Made by a program: the position numbers and the translations under genes. From Cylindrobasidium torrendii FP15055 ss-10 (Eukaryota; Basidiomycota; Agaricomycetes; Agaricales; Physalacriaceae): DNA of 64,000 bases. Below the pieces are notes generated by a model. The model had not been told where the DNA came from and searched no databases. It worked only from the letters and a program-made list of their open reading frames with translations. This document shows positions 34,760-45,834 of the stretch, piece by piece; positions within the stretch are counted from its first letter, which is position 1, and each line of letters starts with the position of its first letter. The stretch is from positions 9,318 through 73,317 of the forward strand of contig KN880532.1 of the NCBI GenBank assembly GCA_000934385.1. The letters run 5' to 3'.

Positions 34760-36808
34760 ATGCACCGCCGCAAAATCACATCCACGAACAAGAAGAAAGA
34801 GGATCAGAAGCTGAGGAAAGCCATCAAGCGGGGTGAAGCCGAGCCCCCACCCAAACCTACGCGTACCCAGAAGAGGAAGAAGGGACTGGTACAGACGCGT
34901 CGTTCGCAGGTCGCAGACGATGGCAACAAGCTACACTCATCTTTCCTTCGACTCTCGCCTGAATTCCTGCAAACATCCCTTTACTTGTCTGCATCCCTCC
35001 CTCTCCAGCGGCCTATCGACATACGCAAATGCATTCTCGAGCTTCCAGACGTGAACACTCTGCAGAGACTGACATGTCCTCGGCGCCCTCCCTGGAACTT
35101 TGACATGTCCAAGAAGGAGGTGGAAAAGGGTGAGGAAGGTGTATTCAGGAAGTGGCCTGCACAGACAGACAAGCTTGTGCAACATTGGCAAGATTTGGCT
35201 CCAGAAGGCGCTGTCGAGGTCGACCCTCCTGCTATCCGGGATCCAGATCTTCCATCAGATCCACCGTCGACTATGCCTCGGTCCACCACCTATTTCGAAC
35301 GCAATATCGAAGTCTGGCGACAACTGTGCGTATCCCACACAATCTTTTGCGTCGTTACTGAACATGCTATAGGTGGCGTGTGACCGAGATCTCGCAAATT
35401 ATCCTTGTTCTATTGGACTCTCGGTGTCCTCTGTTACATTATCCCCCATCTCTCGCCGAGTATCTCACTCTGTCCAAGAGGAAACACATCCTTGTCCTCA
35501 CCAAGGTCGATATCGCTGGCCCAGCGCGCGTGGACGCATGGACGAAATACCTTCAGACGGCATATCCTTCCCTTCGTATTGTTCTTGTTGAGTCGTACGC
35601 GGAAAAAGACTTAGGTTGGGCACAGCAAGGGAAGGCGAAGTACGAACCTCGTATGCCGGATGCGTTCCGGCACAAGCTTGTCGACACCATACGCGAACTT
35701 CACGAAGAACTACTCCAGCCGCCAGAAGAGGTGAAGAGCAACCCAAAACGTCTAGCTCATTGGAAACCTCGTATCAAGACCGGACTTGATTGGGATGCGG
35801 TCCATTCGGCTCGAGGGAATCAAGTTGGTATAGCTATTGGTGGAGCTGCGATCCCTGTCGAAGGCGAAGAAGATGAAGAACCACGCTTTCTTACTGTTGG
35901 TGTAATCGGTTGGTATCCCCTACAAACGCGTCTCCGAGAAGACTAACAACACCTCCAGGGCAACCTAACGTAGGCAAATCATCATTGCTCAACGCTCTCT
36001 TCGGCAGCCAAAGGGTTCAGGCTTCCAAAACACCTGGAAAGACCAAACATTTCCAGACTCTTTTCTGGACGCCTGAAGTTCGTCTAGTCGATTGCCCTGG
36101 GCTAGTTATGCCCGCTTACGTGCCAATGGAACTTCAAGTGCTTTCCGGTATACTTCCCATCTCGCGCATGCCATCCATTCCCTCGTGTATACATTTCGCG
36201 AGCGAGCTTATGCCCCTCGAGGAAGTGTTCAAGCTGAAGCACCCGAACCCGCCACCCAAACCTGAAGAGGATAAGCGGACGTGGAGGGATCCAGGCAAGG
36301 TGGTTGAAGCGAAGCCAGTACAGTGGACGGCGATGGACGTCTTGTCTGGCTACGCGGAGGCTAAGAGTTGGGTTACAGCGCAGGCAGGACGGTTGGATGT
36401 CAATCGTGCGGGCAATGCCAGTATGTGTTTTTGCTAGACACTTAGCAGAGGAATGCTCATTCGTGTTCAGTGCTTCGCGCAATCGCAGAATCTAGAGTAT
36501 CCTGGGCATTGTGGCCACCAGGGACGGACGAGGCTTTACTTTCTTCAGAAGATGGGATATGGGTGCGCCGGACGGATGGAACAGACGAAGAGCAGTATGA
36601 TCACGAAGCACACTCGGAGGACGAGCACGACCATTCAGAAGATACTGAGGGTACCAGCACCAACGACGACAGCGTAGACGAATCGGCGGATACGGCTGAA
36701 GGTGCACCGGTCTTTGAGACCGGACCAAGTCGTTTCGCTATGCTACCTGTGGAAGATGTCGAGGACGAAGACGAAGAGGAAAGCCATGGTGAGAGTGAAG
36801 TGGCATGA
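34760..36808 (+). CDS. Circularly permuted GTPase, GNL1-like (MMR1/HSR1 family)
   Basis: These GTPases, with motifs in the order G4-G5-G1-G2-G3, act mostly in ribosome maturation. Exons 34760-35325, 35373-35908, 35959-36420 and 36471-36808 join to 633 residues. The N-terminus is strongly basic (HRRKITSTNKKKEDQKLRKAIKRG), as in GNL1. The G domain runs G4 LTKVDIA (about 35500), G1 GQPNVGKSSLLNAL (about 35960), G2-like SKTPGKTKHFQT and G3 VDCPGLV. A 'WRVTEISQIILVLLDSRCP' region precedes G4, as in the family. The tail is very acidic (EDEHDHSEDTEG, EDEDEEESHGE), typical of nucleolar/ribosome factors. GNL1 rather than Lsg1/Nog2 is chosen from the N-terminus and the spacing between G4 and G1. Confidence 0.88.
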
Positions 36809-37068
36809 TGCGATACACGCAAGGGACCATTGTCTGTACGCACAGATAACACCATCATTCATTGAGACGGCACTGCAATGTAATTCTAGATTCTTTGTGT
36901 ATGTATCTAGTGACTGGTATATGCAAGGAAGGTGTTAGACTACTAAAGCAAGTGTATGTACATTCTTGTGTAAAGCAGGCATGTGTATTACAAAGTAATG
37001 ATACAGGATAAGGGAACTTTGTCAAAATCATAAATTAGTTCTTAAATCAATGTCAATGTCCTCGAGTG

Positions 37069-38872
37069 TCAGTGCCTTCCGTGGGTCTCCTTCTCATTCT
37101 CGTAGTGGCCGGAGTCATTTTCATGACCTTCATCGATGGGCGTAGCGACAGCAGTATAGTACGAAAGACTGCTATGGCTTGTGAAGCCAGTCACCCCCGT
37201 CCCATGCGGATGCTCTTGCAAGGGGCTCTCGACGTAGCCCAGCTCTTGCATGGATAGCGCGTCCGGCTCACCTGCCGCCATTGGCAGGGCCATGTCTCCA
37301 GGAAGATAGAGCGAGTTGCCGCGACTGATAATTCCCGACTCGCTGAACGACATACTGCCTGCGGTGTTCCCTCGGCTTCGCGATAGGGATGTGCTCGCCT
37401 CCCTCGAGCCTAAGGATTCAATGGTGGGCATCCTACGGACATATCCCCCCAGGATGGCAATATGTTCGTCGGGTGGATATTGGTGACCGAGCTCATTATG
37501 GCCATACGGGTCAATGAAGAGGGCATATGGGTTGTTGGATCCCAGTCCGTAGGGACCCGCAGCAAGGGAGGGATGGTGCGGCCATGGAGGGGCAGAAGTA
37601 GCCTCTGTTTCATCGGGTATAGCAAACCGAGCAGCTTCGTCTGCCTCCCATGAGATCTGGCCTACCAGCGCTCTAAATCTATCGGCGAAATTCTGAAGTT
37701 CGTTCTCGTCTCCCATATTTGGCAAGGGGACGCTGGCGGAAGGGGGGGTTGCAATGGGATGGAGGGTGGATCTAGACGTCGAAGTAGAAGGTGAACGGGT
37801 CTTCTCATTCGTGGAGGAGGTCGATGGCTGACGAAGGGTGGACGAAGTATGACTGGAAGCGAGATCTCGTCCAGGAAACGCGGTCGCCGACGGTGTACGT
37901 GTTAGTGCCCGGCCCATGAGAGGTCTTTGGATGGATTGGGGGCGTCTTTTCTTCTTGCGCTCGGTCTTACGGAGTGCCAGCGATGGATGCCTGGTGCGAA
38001 CGTAAGCCCAGGCGGGAAGGCTGTAGCATATGACTACGACAGTCGTCAAGACGAGTCGAATCTGTCAAACATTAGCATGGGAATATTTTGTCAATCGACA
38101 GACGCACCACCGACATGCCAATCCAACCAGCCTTGTTCCATCTACACGGCCTTACTGCCGGGCCCCATATTATATCCACGTCGTATGCCCCAGCACAATC
38201 CACAGAATTCCTCAACCAGATAAAGGTCACCACAAAATTGGCTAAAGAGACTGGTTAGGAAGTGTAGCAGATAGGGAACTATGGCACGTACCAACTGCGG
38301 GCACCACAAGGAAGACAGTCGCGATCAGGCGTAGGCTGAGTATGATACGGTAGAATCTATGGAGAGCAATCGGCGCAGTTGTTTCGAGGAGCTGTCTGCG
38401 GAACCACGGGAGCGACAGGACGATATGTGCGAGGAGGAACCCCAAGGACAAGAGGGAGGACACGCCGAGCACGACATTCAGGATTTCCAAAGTCGTTCCA
38501 GTCGCTCGGGTAAAGCGCACAAAGTAGCGAGTCGCCGTATACACTATCCAACCGCCTGCAATGTAATGTTAGTTCGAAGCTTGCGCATCGTACGTACTGC
38601 AACGCACCGGATACCAACTCGCCCATCCTTTGGGCTCTTCTCAAAAGACGCAGTCGGCGTCGTGTGTTTCTCTCTTTGTCTTGCCCCGTTGGCTGTCCAT
38701 TGTTTCCATCTTCAGTGCAGCCGTCGGGGTGGGGTATGGGGGCTGCCTCTTCGTCGGCAACTTGAACTGGCTCGTCAAGTGCGCGAACTGTTGGACTGCT
38801 CCAATTCACGCCGTTGCTGGGCGGTGCGATTCCTTGAGAGAATATAGCATTGTGAAGATAGAGCGCAGCCAT
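37069..38872 (-). CDS. Multipass membrane protein of unknown function
   Basis: Four exons (38872-38608, 38555-38292, 38241-38156, 38061-37069) join in frame to 535 residues. Residues 1-90 are polar with a basic patch RRRLRLLRRAQR. Three hydrophobic segments follow: around LNVVLGVSSLLSLGFLLAHIV, around IILSLRLIATVFLVVPAVANFVV, and LVLTTVVVICYSLPAWAYV. After the last segment a KTERKKKRR stop-transfer-like cluster leads into a long Ser/Pro-rich, probably cytosolic tail. I do not recognise the family. The start at MAALYLHNAIFSQG is chosen because the apparent upstream intron (donor GTAAGT near 39034, acceptor near 38973) is out of frame and so is probably in the 5' UTR. Confidence 0.65.
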
Positions 38873-39883
38873 CCGATAGCATAGCACGCGTTGTGTTGAG
38901 AGGAAGAGGTGTTCAAGTTCGTCTGCTTGAGACAACCTCTTGTCTACGTCGAGGGCCGAGCGGGGATTGTTAGTCTGAGATCCCACCAAGTCAGACAGAG
39001 TGAAAACACAGGAATGTAACGGAGATGACTTACCGAGAAGGTCAAGGCTGTCCAATATCAACGTGCAATGACTTTCATTTTGAAGCACGAGATCACTCCG
39101 AAGCGTATCACTTGGGATTGATGCCGGCTTTAATAGTCTGATGGCCAGTCGAACGTGTCCAGGTAGGTTCTCTGAATTGTCAATTCGACGGCTTACACAA
39201 AACACAATACTCCGACTTGTAGGACTGGCAACAGACTTCGATTACGTCCGTAATGAACCACTTTGCAGGACATTCATTGATTCCTGAAGGGCAGACTGAC
39301 ATGAAAGACTCCCGGACTTCCTTGAGAACGAACTAGGAGTTGAAGCTTGAAGTCTGCTCTGATGGATTGGTCGGGGGCGCTGAAAGGTTCAAACTCGTAT
39401 AAAAGAAATCAAGATCCAACATAAAAGTTAACATGGATAAAATCCATCGAATGCTGCGTTACATAAAAACAACTCAGTGTTTTGACCCAGCGACGGGATG
39501 CGAAAGGCCTGGTAACAACTACGACTATGTTACCCGCGTCGTCGAGAACTAAGGAAGGATCGTACAGTGCACCATCCGTTACCATGTGCTCGAGCACACT
39601 CACTCGCTGGCCTCCCAACGAGATGTTCCCAAGTATGCTTCTCAAAACATGCTCACGATGAATGAGTATTTGTATTTTAAAGCCTTGGACATGTTGTGCC
39701 CAACGGAGGAACGGTCCGATAACGCCGGGTGGTTGTTGGTCGCCATGTTCGGAAGCTGTTGATGGGCGTAGGCACGTCATTGAACGATGGTAGCTCATTT
39801 CTGATTTGGGCGGCCACCGCAAAATATGCTTGTCTAGGCAGACGCCTACCTTTTGTTGCTCTACTCTCGCTACTATTTTCTGG
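38873..39883. other. Divergent intergenic region with possible 5' UTR exons
   Basis: It separates the minus-strand membrane-protein gene and the plus-strand methyltransferase gene. A well-formed GTAAGT...CTCAG intron at about 38973-39033 (minus strand) suggests a spliced leader for the membrane-protein gene. A minus-strand ORF of 171 codons (39409-39924) overlaps the methyltransferase start and is unrecognised; I do not call it a gene. Confidence 0.5.
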
Positions 39884-42188
39884 ATGAACGTTGCCGGAGC
39901 GATGTACCTCTCCGCCGCGTTCATGCCGCCGACAGCAGCGCGTCAACCTGCGCGGCCTGTCTCAACGCTCGGAATGAACCCAGGCTCATACGAAGGCAAA
40001 CGCAAGAGGGAAAACAATTTCATCACGAAATACGGGCAAAAGCATCACTCGTACGACAACGAGAAGGCGCCGTATCCTCTCAGTTACGACCGGCATGTCC
40101 TGGAATTGTGCGTTCACTTTGTGTCGTTCTGTTGCCGGCGCTAAAGAGGGCGCACCCAGAGAATCCTTGGATAACAGTTTTATTAAATATCTACGTGACG
40201 GATCCGTTTCCTTCCTCAACGTAGACGCGGGTGGACCACCAGAATATGTGCTTGACTTGGGATGTGGGGTGTGTTTAGGTTCTGTGAAACGGATTCAACC
40301 GCTCATTACCCGTTGACTGATAGATGGGAACATGGGTGTTGGAAGCCGCGCAGCAATGGAAAGATACCTCTTTCGTGCGCTATGTCCTGTCATCTACCGA
40401 TTCATTCTCACCATTCTCCCTGCAGGTCGGCTTCGACCTCGTCAATGTTCAGGTCCCAACCAAGTACCTTGACGAAAGCATCCAGAGCCGTATCTCATGG
40501 GTATACGGCAACTTGTCAGTCTCGCTATCACCATGAATTCATGGAAGCTGACGCAGTGCTGCAGTCTCACAACCAGACTCCCCTTCGAGGACGATGAATT
40601 TGATCACGTATGCGGCCTACATTTTTCTGTGAACTGTGCTCACAACGCTGATCTCCACAAGGTACATGTTCAATCTATCGCACGCTCAGTACCTGAGAAT
40701 AAGTGGGACAACGTCTTTGATGTACGTTGACGCACCCGCGCGCAACTCCGTCAACTCATTGTTGCACAGGAGATTGTTCGTGTACTGCGACCAGGTGGCT
40801 CCATCGAAATCTACGAGGAGGGTGCGTACCTTACCATGATCCTTTATGCATCATGCTGACGGTGATATGTGCAGACGCAGTATTTCCGTGAGCATCAGTC
40901 TAGCCAAATGTGTCAACATATTCATCATTTGGCAGTAAATTACCACGATGGTTTACCAGCCCGCTACATTCACGTCCAAGGAGGGGCGCTTCTGTCCATT
41001 TACCAGATGGTTCTCGTCGAGGATACCCTAGCCAACCCGATACCCCGCAAAGTGCAACACCCGCTCACGACCATGCCCTCTTGGAATCATTGTACACGTC
41101 TGTATTCGAGCATAGGTTCATCAACATGAAACCTTCCTGTATGTCCCTTAGTGTCGCCTCAGAGATTTATATTCACAACGCGCCTTTGACATTAGCGCTT
41201 CTCCCCAACTATTTTATCACATACTTCCGTCACTGCACCCTTGGTCCTGTCATCAGCTTTCCCATGCCGCCTGTACCACCTGCACCACCATTGCCCGACC
41301 AGCTCGTCTCGAACTACAGTTTCGACCTCGATCAGAACATCGACATCCGGGCATCAACATTGTTTGCACAACCGGGCAAGCCCGAGAGGCGGTTGCCGTC
41401 TGTGTCGTTTTCTTCGACTATCTCGTCGGATTCCACCATGAATTCCACTGACCATGAATCCACTTTATCCACACTCTTTAGTGTCAACACCAGGGAGAAG
41501 ACGGCGTCGACTACATCCAGGCCAAAGATAGAAATATCCCTGGCTCCTCCTAATCCGGACAAGCTACGCATGGAGAAATTGCCGTCGACGCCTGAAGCTG
41601 AATCACCACCCGCCGCGTCGCATCTGACGTACATGTTGGACAGTTCTTCGACAGACTTGACTTCGGTTCCGTCAATACCTGCAGCCTTGTTCCCTAGTGA
41701 ACGTCTGGCGTCACTCGACGAACGTTCGCTCGCGATGCATCTATTCAAATCGTACCAGGTGGTGCTAGCATCTCGCGAAGCGCTATGGGAAGAGCTACAA
41801 GAGAGAATTCAGAGCAGAAAGCACGAGCTCGCTCCCTTTGGGTGGGACAGTCACGAAAACTTCGATGTAGACGGACCTCGAGACCCTCAGCGAGAGCGTA
41901 GAAAGTTTGAAATGATTGTGGACCGCTATGCAAAGTCAGTTTTATTTGACTTCTCTTCAGCGAATGCTGACTATGAAAAGGGATATGCAGACAAGAGTCT
42001 CTCTATGGTGCTCGCTGCATAACATCGGATGGCCATTCCCTGCACGCGAGCCGCTGTCGAAGGCAGAGCTGATCGAGGAAGAGAGACTACGAGACGCAAT
42101 GACGGAGGCACGTCAATACGCGCCGCCAGAAGACCTAAGGCTACCTTGTCGGACGATACGAATTCTCGTTGGGTACAAACCGCAATGA
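39884..42188 (+). CDS. SAM-dependent methyltransferase, class I, fungal type
   Basis: Ten exons (39884-40107, 40160-40268, 40324-40374, 40426-40514, 40565-40607, 40662-40721, 40770-40821, 40875-40887, 40936-41934, 41981-42188) join to 615 residues. The methyltransferase core is at about 75-260: NNFITKYGQKHHSYDNE, motif I VLDLGCGMGTWVLEAA, FVGFDLVNVQVP, RISWVYGNF, FEDDEFDHVHVQSIA and VRVLRPGGSIEIYEED. A low-complexity Ser/Thr/Pro insert of over 250 residues separates it from a C-terminal part (LHNIGWPFPAREPLSKAELIEEE, then TIRILVGYKPQ) also seen in related fungal proteins. Exon 8 is only 13 nt. The substrate is unknown. The acceptor of exon 9 has an alternative near 40981. Confidence 0.82.
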
Positions 42189-42592
42189 TAACGGAAATCG
42201 ACCACGGTATTGTACACGCCTCGGATGGATAGAACTGTGTTCTGTATTATAGGATATGTATACTACACTCACTTCATGGCTACTTTGCGTGCTTGGGGCT
42301 CTGTAATGTCTGTGATTCTTGTGTAGATTTAACAGGCCCAAGTTATTCAGCTCGTATCATATCTTCAAATTGCAAAGGGGCAGTTACCGCAGGAGAATCC
42401 ACCCTTCCTGAAAATACTGAAGATGTGCTCTTGGCTTTACCTTGGAACATCACTCACAGACTACGACTGAATTGACAGAGCTTTAAACAACCTTGGAAGC
42501 CATCATTTTCCCAAAAAGGAATGTCACGTTCCCAAAAGGGACGGTCACAGGCGTGCTACATTTTTCCACTTGCGATCATCACGACGCGAATA
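42189..42592. other. Intergenic, upstream of UTP17-like gene
   Basis: It holds the methyltransferase 3' flank and the promoter of the WD-repeat gene. Two near-identical TTCCCAAAA(A/G)GGA segments lie at about 42507-42540, possibly a small direct repeat or factor-binding pair. No other feature is seen. Confidence 0.5.
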
Positions 42593-45500
42593 ATGGCGGC
42601 CTCGACATCTCGAGCGCCTCAGGATATCACCCTGCCACCGAGTCCATCTTCGGGAACGGATGAGAAGGCGACATTGAAGAAGAAGAAGGGCAAGGGAAAA
42701 GAGCAGACCGGGCTTGGCAGTCACACCAAGAGACGCGTTCCATCGAAAGCCACAAAGTGCACACCCAGAAATATCGACATGGGTGGAGACTGGGAATGGG
42801 CAACGTTAGCTGATTCATACATCAGTAAATTCCCGCCAGTTTTTACGAAGGATGGGAGGTGCGTCAGAATGATCTATCCAACTTTACAGTCGTCTAACCA
42901 TTCACTCGCTAGCTACTTCTTTTCGCTCGCTGGACCCTCTGTCAAGGTTTATTCCGTTTCAACGGGGCAGGTTGTCTCCACTTTGACCCCGCCATTGCCA
43001 AAGAAGGCTTCTCCTTCCGCACACTTCCTTACCTGCGCCGTGCTCAACCCACACAATGTCTTCCAGCTGATAACCGGCTCGTGCGATGGACGAATTATCA
43101 TCTGGGATTTCTTGGAGGGTGCCCTACTGAGGACCATAGATGTTACTCATCCAGTCCATCACATTTGTGTGCACGAAAACTTCAAAGACTCGGTTTTTGT
43201 GGCCGTCACACGCCCCACGCAGATAAAAGGAAAGAGTACGGGAAAAGCGGGTTCGTATTCTATCTTTCGGCTTGCTCCAAAGATCTTATTGGGGCTTAGA
43301 CGACGACACTGGTGTAATCTGGAAAGTGTCTCTGCAAACCCGAGGCATAGGAGAAAACCCCAACATTCCTATGGACTCTCTCAAAATTGGCAAGACTCGC
43401 AACCCAACTGGGTTATCGATATCTGCTAGTGGGCTTTGGTTGGTGGCTACTGCGAGCCATAAGTCATACGTCGCCTCCCTCGCCTCCGACAAACCTCGCT
43501 TTACAAAACTTGTCTCTCCGGAGCGCATCACCTGTTTGGCTCTTCATCCGACGGAGGATTACTTCGCGACTGGCGACGCAAAGGGTGTTGTGCGACTCTG
43601 GTACTGCCTGGATGATTCCGTCAACAAGAAAGTGCCTGGCGTGGAGAAGAGGACACAAACGGCAACTCTCCATTGGCACGCGCATGCGGTATCTTCCTTG
43701 ACGTTCTCACCAAATGGGGCATATCTGCTGAGTGGTGGAGAGGAAGCCGTGCTCGTCGTGTGGCAACTGGAAACTGGGAAGAAAGAATATATACCTCGCC
43801 TTGGGTCAGCGATAAACTCCATCGCCGTTTTGAAGCGCGCGCAGGATGAGGATTATCTCTGCAGCCTGGTGGATGGAACATTCGTCTTCGTCAATGCGGC
43901 AGCATTGCAAATCAAGCGTAGCTTTAGCCGTATACGGTTGGGTACGTCCGTCTTTCTCGAGGTGCAACGCGGCCGCTAAGCTCCTGTAGACCCTCAGGCA
44001 ACTACACTGCCAACGTCTAAACAGGTCCCTACCCCGATAGTTGAACACTCGACATCTTCCACTCTCGTTTTACCATCCTCTCATCCATCATCGCTGCAAA
44101 TATTTTCGCTCATCTCGTCCAAAATTGTATCTGAGCTCGAGGTCGCTCCTTCAAATCGGGTGTCGCGCCGAGAAGACAAGCCTCTCGATCCCCCGCGTGT
44201 GGAAAGGATCGCCATTTCTTCGTCCGGAGACTGGATGGCTACTATCGACCGCCGTGAAGGGGACGGTGCTGTGCATAGCGAAGTCTATCTCAAAATCTGG
44301 CGATGGGATCAACTGGCGGGCATTTGGATACTGAACACTCGCATCGACCGGCCTCACGGACCCAACAAAGTTACCGATGTCGCATTCAGTCCTGCTCACG
44401 TTGGCTCCTCAATGGCACTTCTTGTCACCACTGGGGAGGATGGTGATGTGCGGATGTGGCGTTTGAAGCAGAACAAAGACCAAAACGCATCAGGTAGTCT
44501 TCACTGAAGAGCTTTCGGACGTTTGTACTCAAATGTTGTGCAGAATTTTGGGTCGCGCAGTCCACTTTCGACTTCCGTGGTCATGTTCCCAAGCATGTTT
44601 CATGGTCCCCAGATGCATCTTTGCTTGCTATCGCATTTCCTCGCCATGCCATTCTTTACGATCCGATTACAACCATCCAACAGTGCGCTATCCCGACCAC
44701 GGAGCTCACAGAGATTACATCTTGCCATTTCATAGGATCGACGGGGCGTTATCTAGTGATTCGGTCAACCCAGGATTTCGTGGTTTGGGACTTGATAGCT
44801 CAGAAAGGTTGGTGCACACAAGACATGCAGGATGACATGAGCTCATTCAAGTTTATAGTGATTTTGAGCCGCCGTCATGCAGCCGTGATTGACCAAATAA
44901 TACCGAACGCGTTCACGGACAGCTTCGCCATCGTCTCGCGCGTAGGCAAGCGTACGCGAGTGGTCACCATCAGCTGCGCCTCGACCCGGGAAGTAATTCA
45001 TCAACTCCCTTTCACCGTGCGCGCTATCGCTCCTTTGTCCTCGCATTTCGTGGCCATCACCCAGGACTGGAGTCTAGTGCGATTCGGTGACAATGTGCTG
45101 CGCGTAGTCGAAGAGGGTTCTTCAGCTCGAAGCATTCATCAGCTGGCGACATCGTCAAAGAACACCCTCTTCCAAGATATCTTTGGAAAATCGGCATTCG
45201 CACCCCGTCAGGCCGCACCCGCGGTTATCAACGTTTCTGAAGCATCGACAATCCGCCCTCTATTTGACGGGCCGTCTTACATGATGCCACCCATGGCGAG
45301 TCTATTCGACGATGCTATGAGCGGATTTATGCATGAGCGAGTTGAGAATGCTAGTGACGAAGTGGACGTTGATGGCGATGTCGATATGGAAGAGCCCAGC
45401 GAGCCTCTAGTATTGGCAAAACCTATGCGAGCTGTGAGCAAGGAGGAAATGACGGCGTTTGTCGATATGTTCAAGCACACTTCACTACAACGTATGAATT

Positions 45501-45728
45501 CTCGATAAAATTCTCGAGTTCAGCTAACCTAACCCTTTGGTAGCGAAACATCGACCTCAACCTCAACCTCGTGTGAAATCCAATGGAATCGCCAAGGCAA
45601 ACGGGCACAATGGGAAGACGCCAGTCAAAACACCGACGAAAGCTATCGTTGCACCGTCGACACCGACGTCTATGCCGTCTTCACCTGTTCTAATAGCGAA
45701 TGGAAAAAAGCGCAAAAAAGTAGATTAA
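42593..45728 (+). CDS. UTP17: WD-repeat U3 snoRNP/t-UTP protein (Utp17/Nan1, WDR75 homologue)
   Basis: A subunit of the t-UTP/UtpA complex of the small-subunit processome, needed for pre-18S rRNA transcription and processing in the nucleolus. Seven exons (42593-42858, 42913-43250, 43300-43941, 43990-44493, 44544-44807, 44883-45491, 45544-45728) join to 935 residues. The N-terminus is basic (KKKKGKGKE). The WD repeats include FTKDGSYFFSLAGPSVKVYS, ITGSCDGRIIIWDF, HAVSSLTFSPNGAYLLSGGEEAVLVVWQ, TTGEDGDVRMWRLK and HVSWSPDASLLAIAF, i.e. two propellers, as in WDR75. The tail carries an acidic EVDVDGDVDMEEPSEP stretch and a lysine-rich end KKRKKVD. It is convergent with the FBXO21-like gene; the stop codons are 106 bp apart. 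Confidence 0.9.
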
Positions 45729-45834
45729 ATGTATATGTGGATACATGTAGGTGTAATGTATGCGGTGCGTCTATATCACATTGTTGTCTGTGTTCTTTGT
45801 ATCACCGCGAATATTTCTCTGTTCAATACCAGCA

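Noticed and set aside
39409..39924. Minus-strand ORF of 171 codons
   Set aside because: It overlaps the first exon of the methyltransferase on the other strand and has no recognisable domain; more likely chance.
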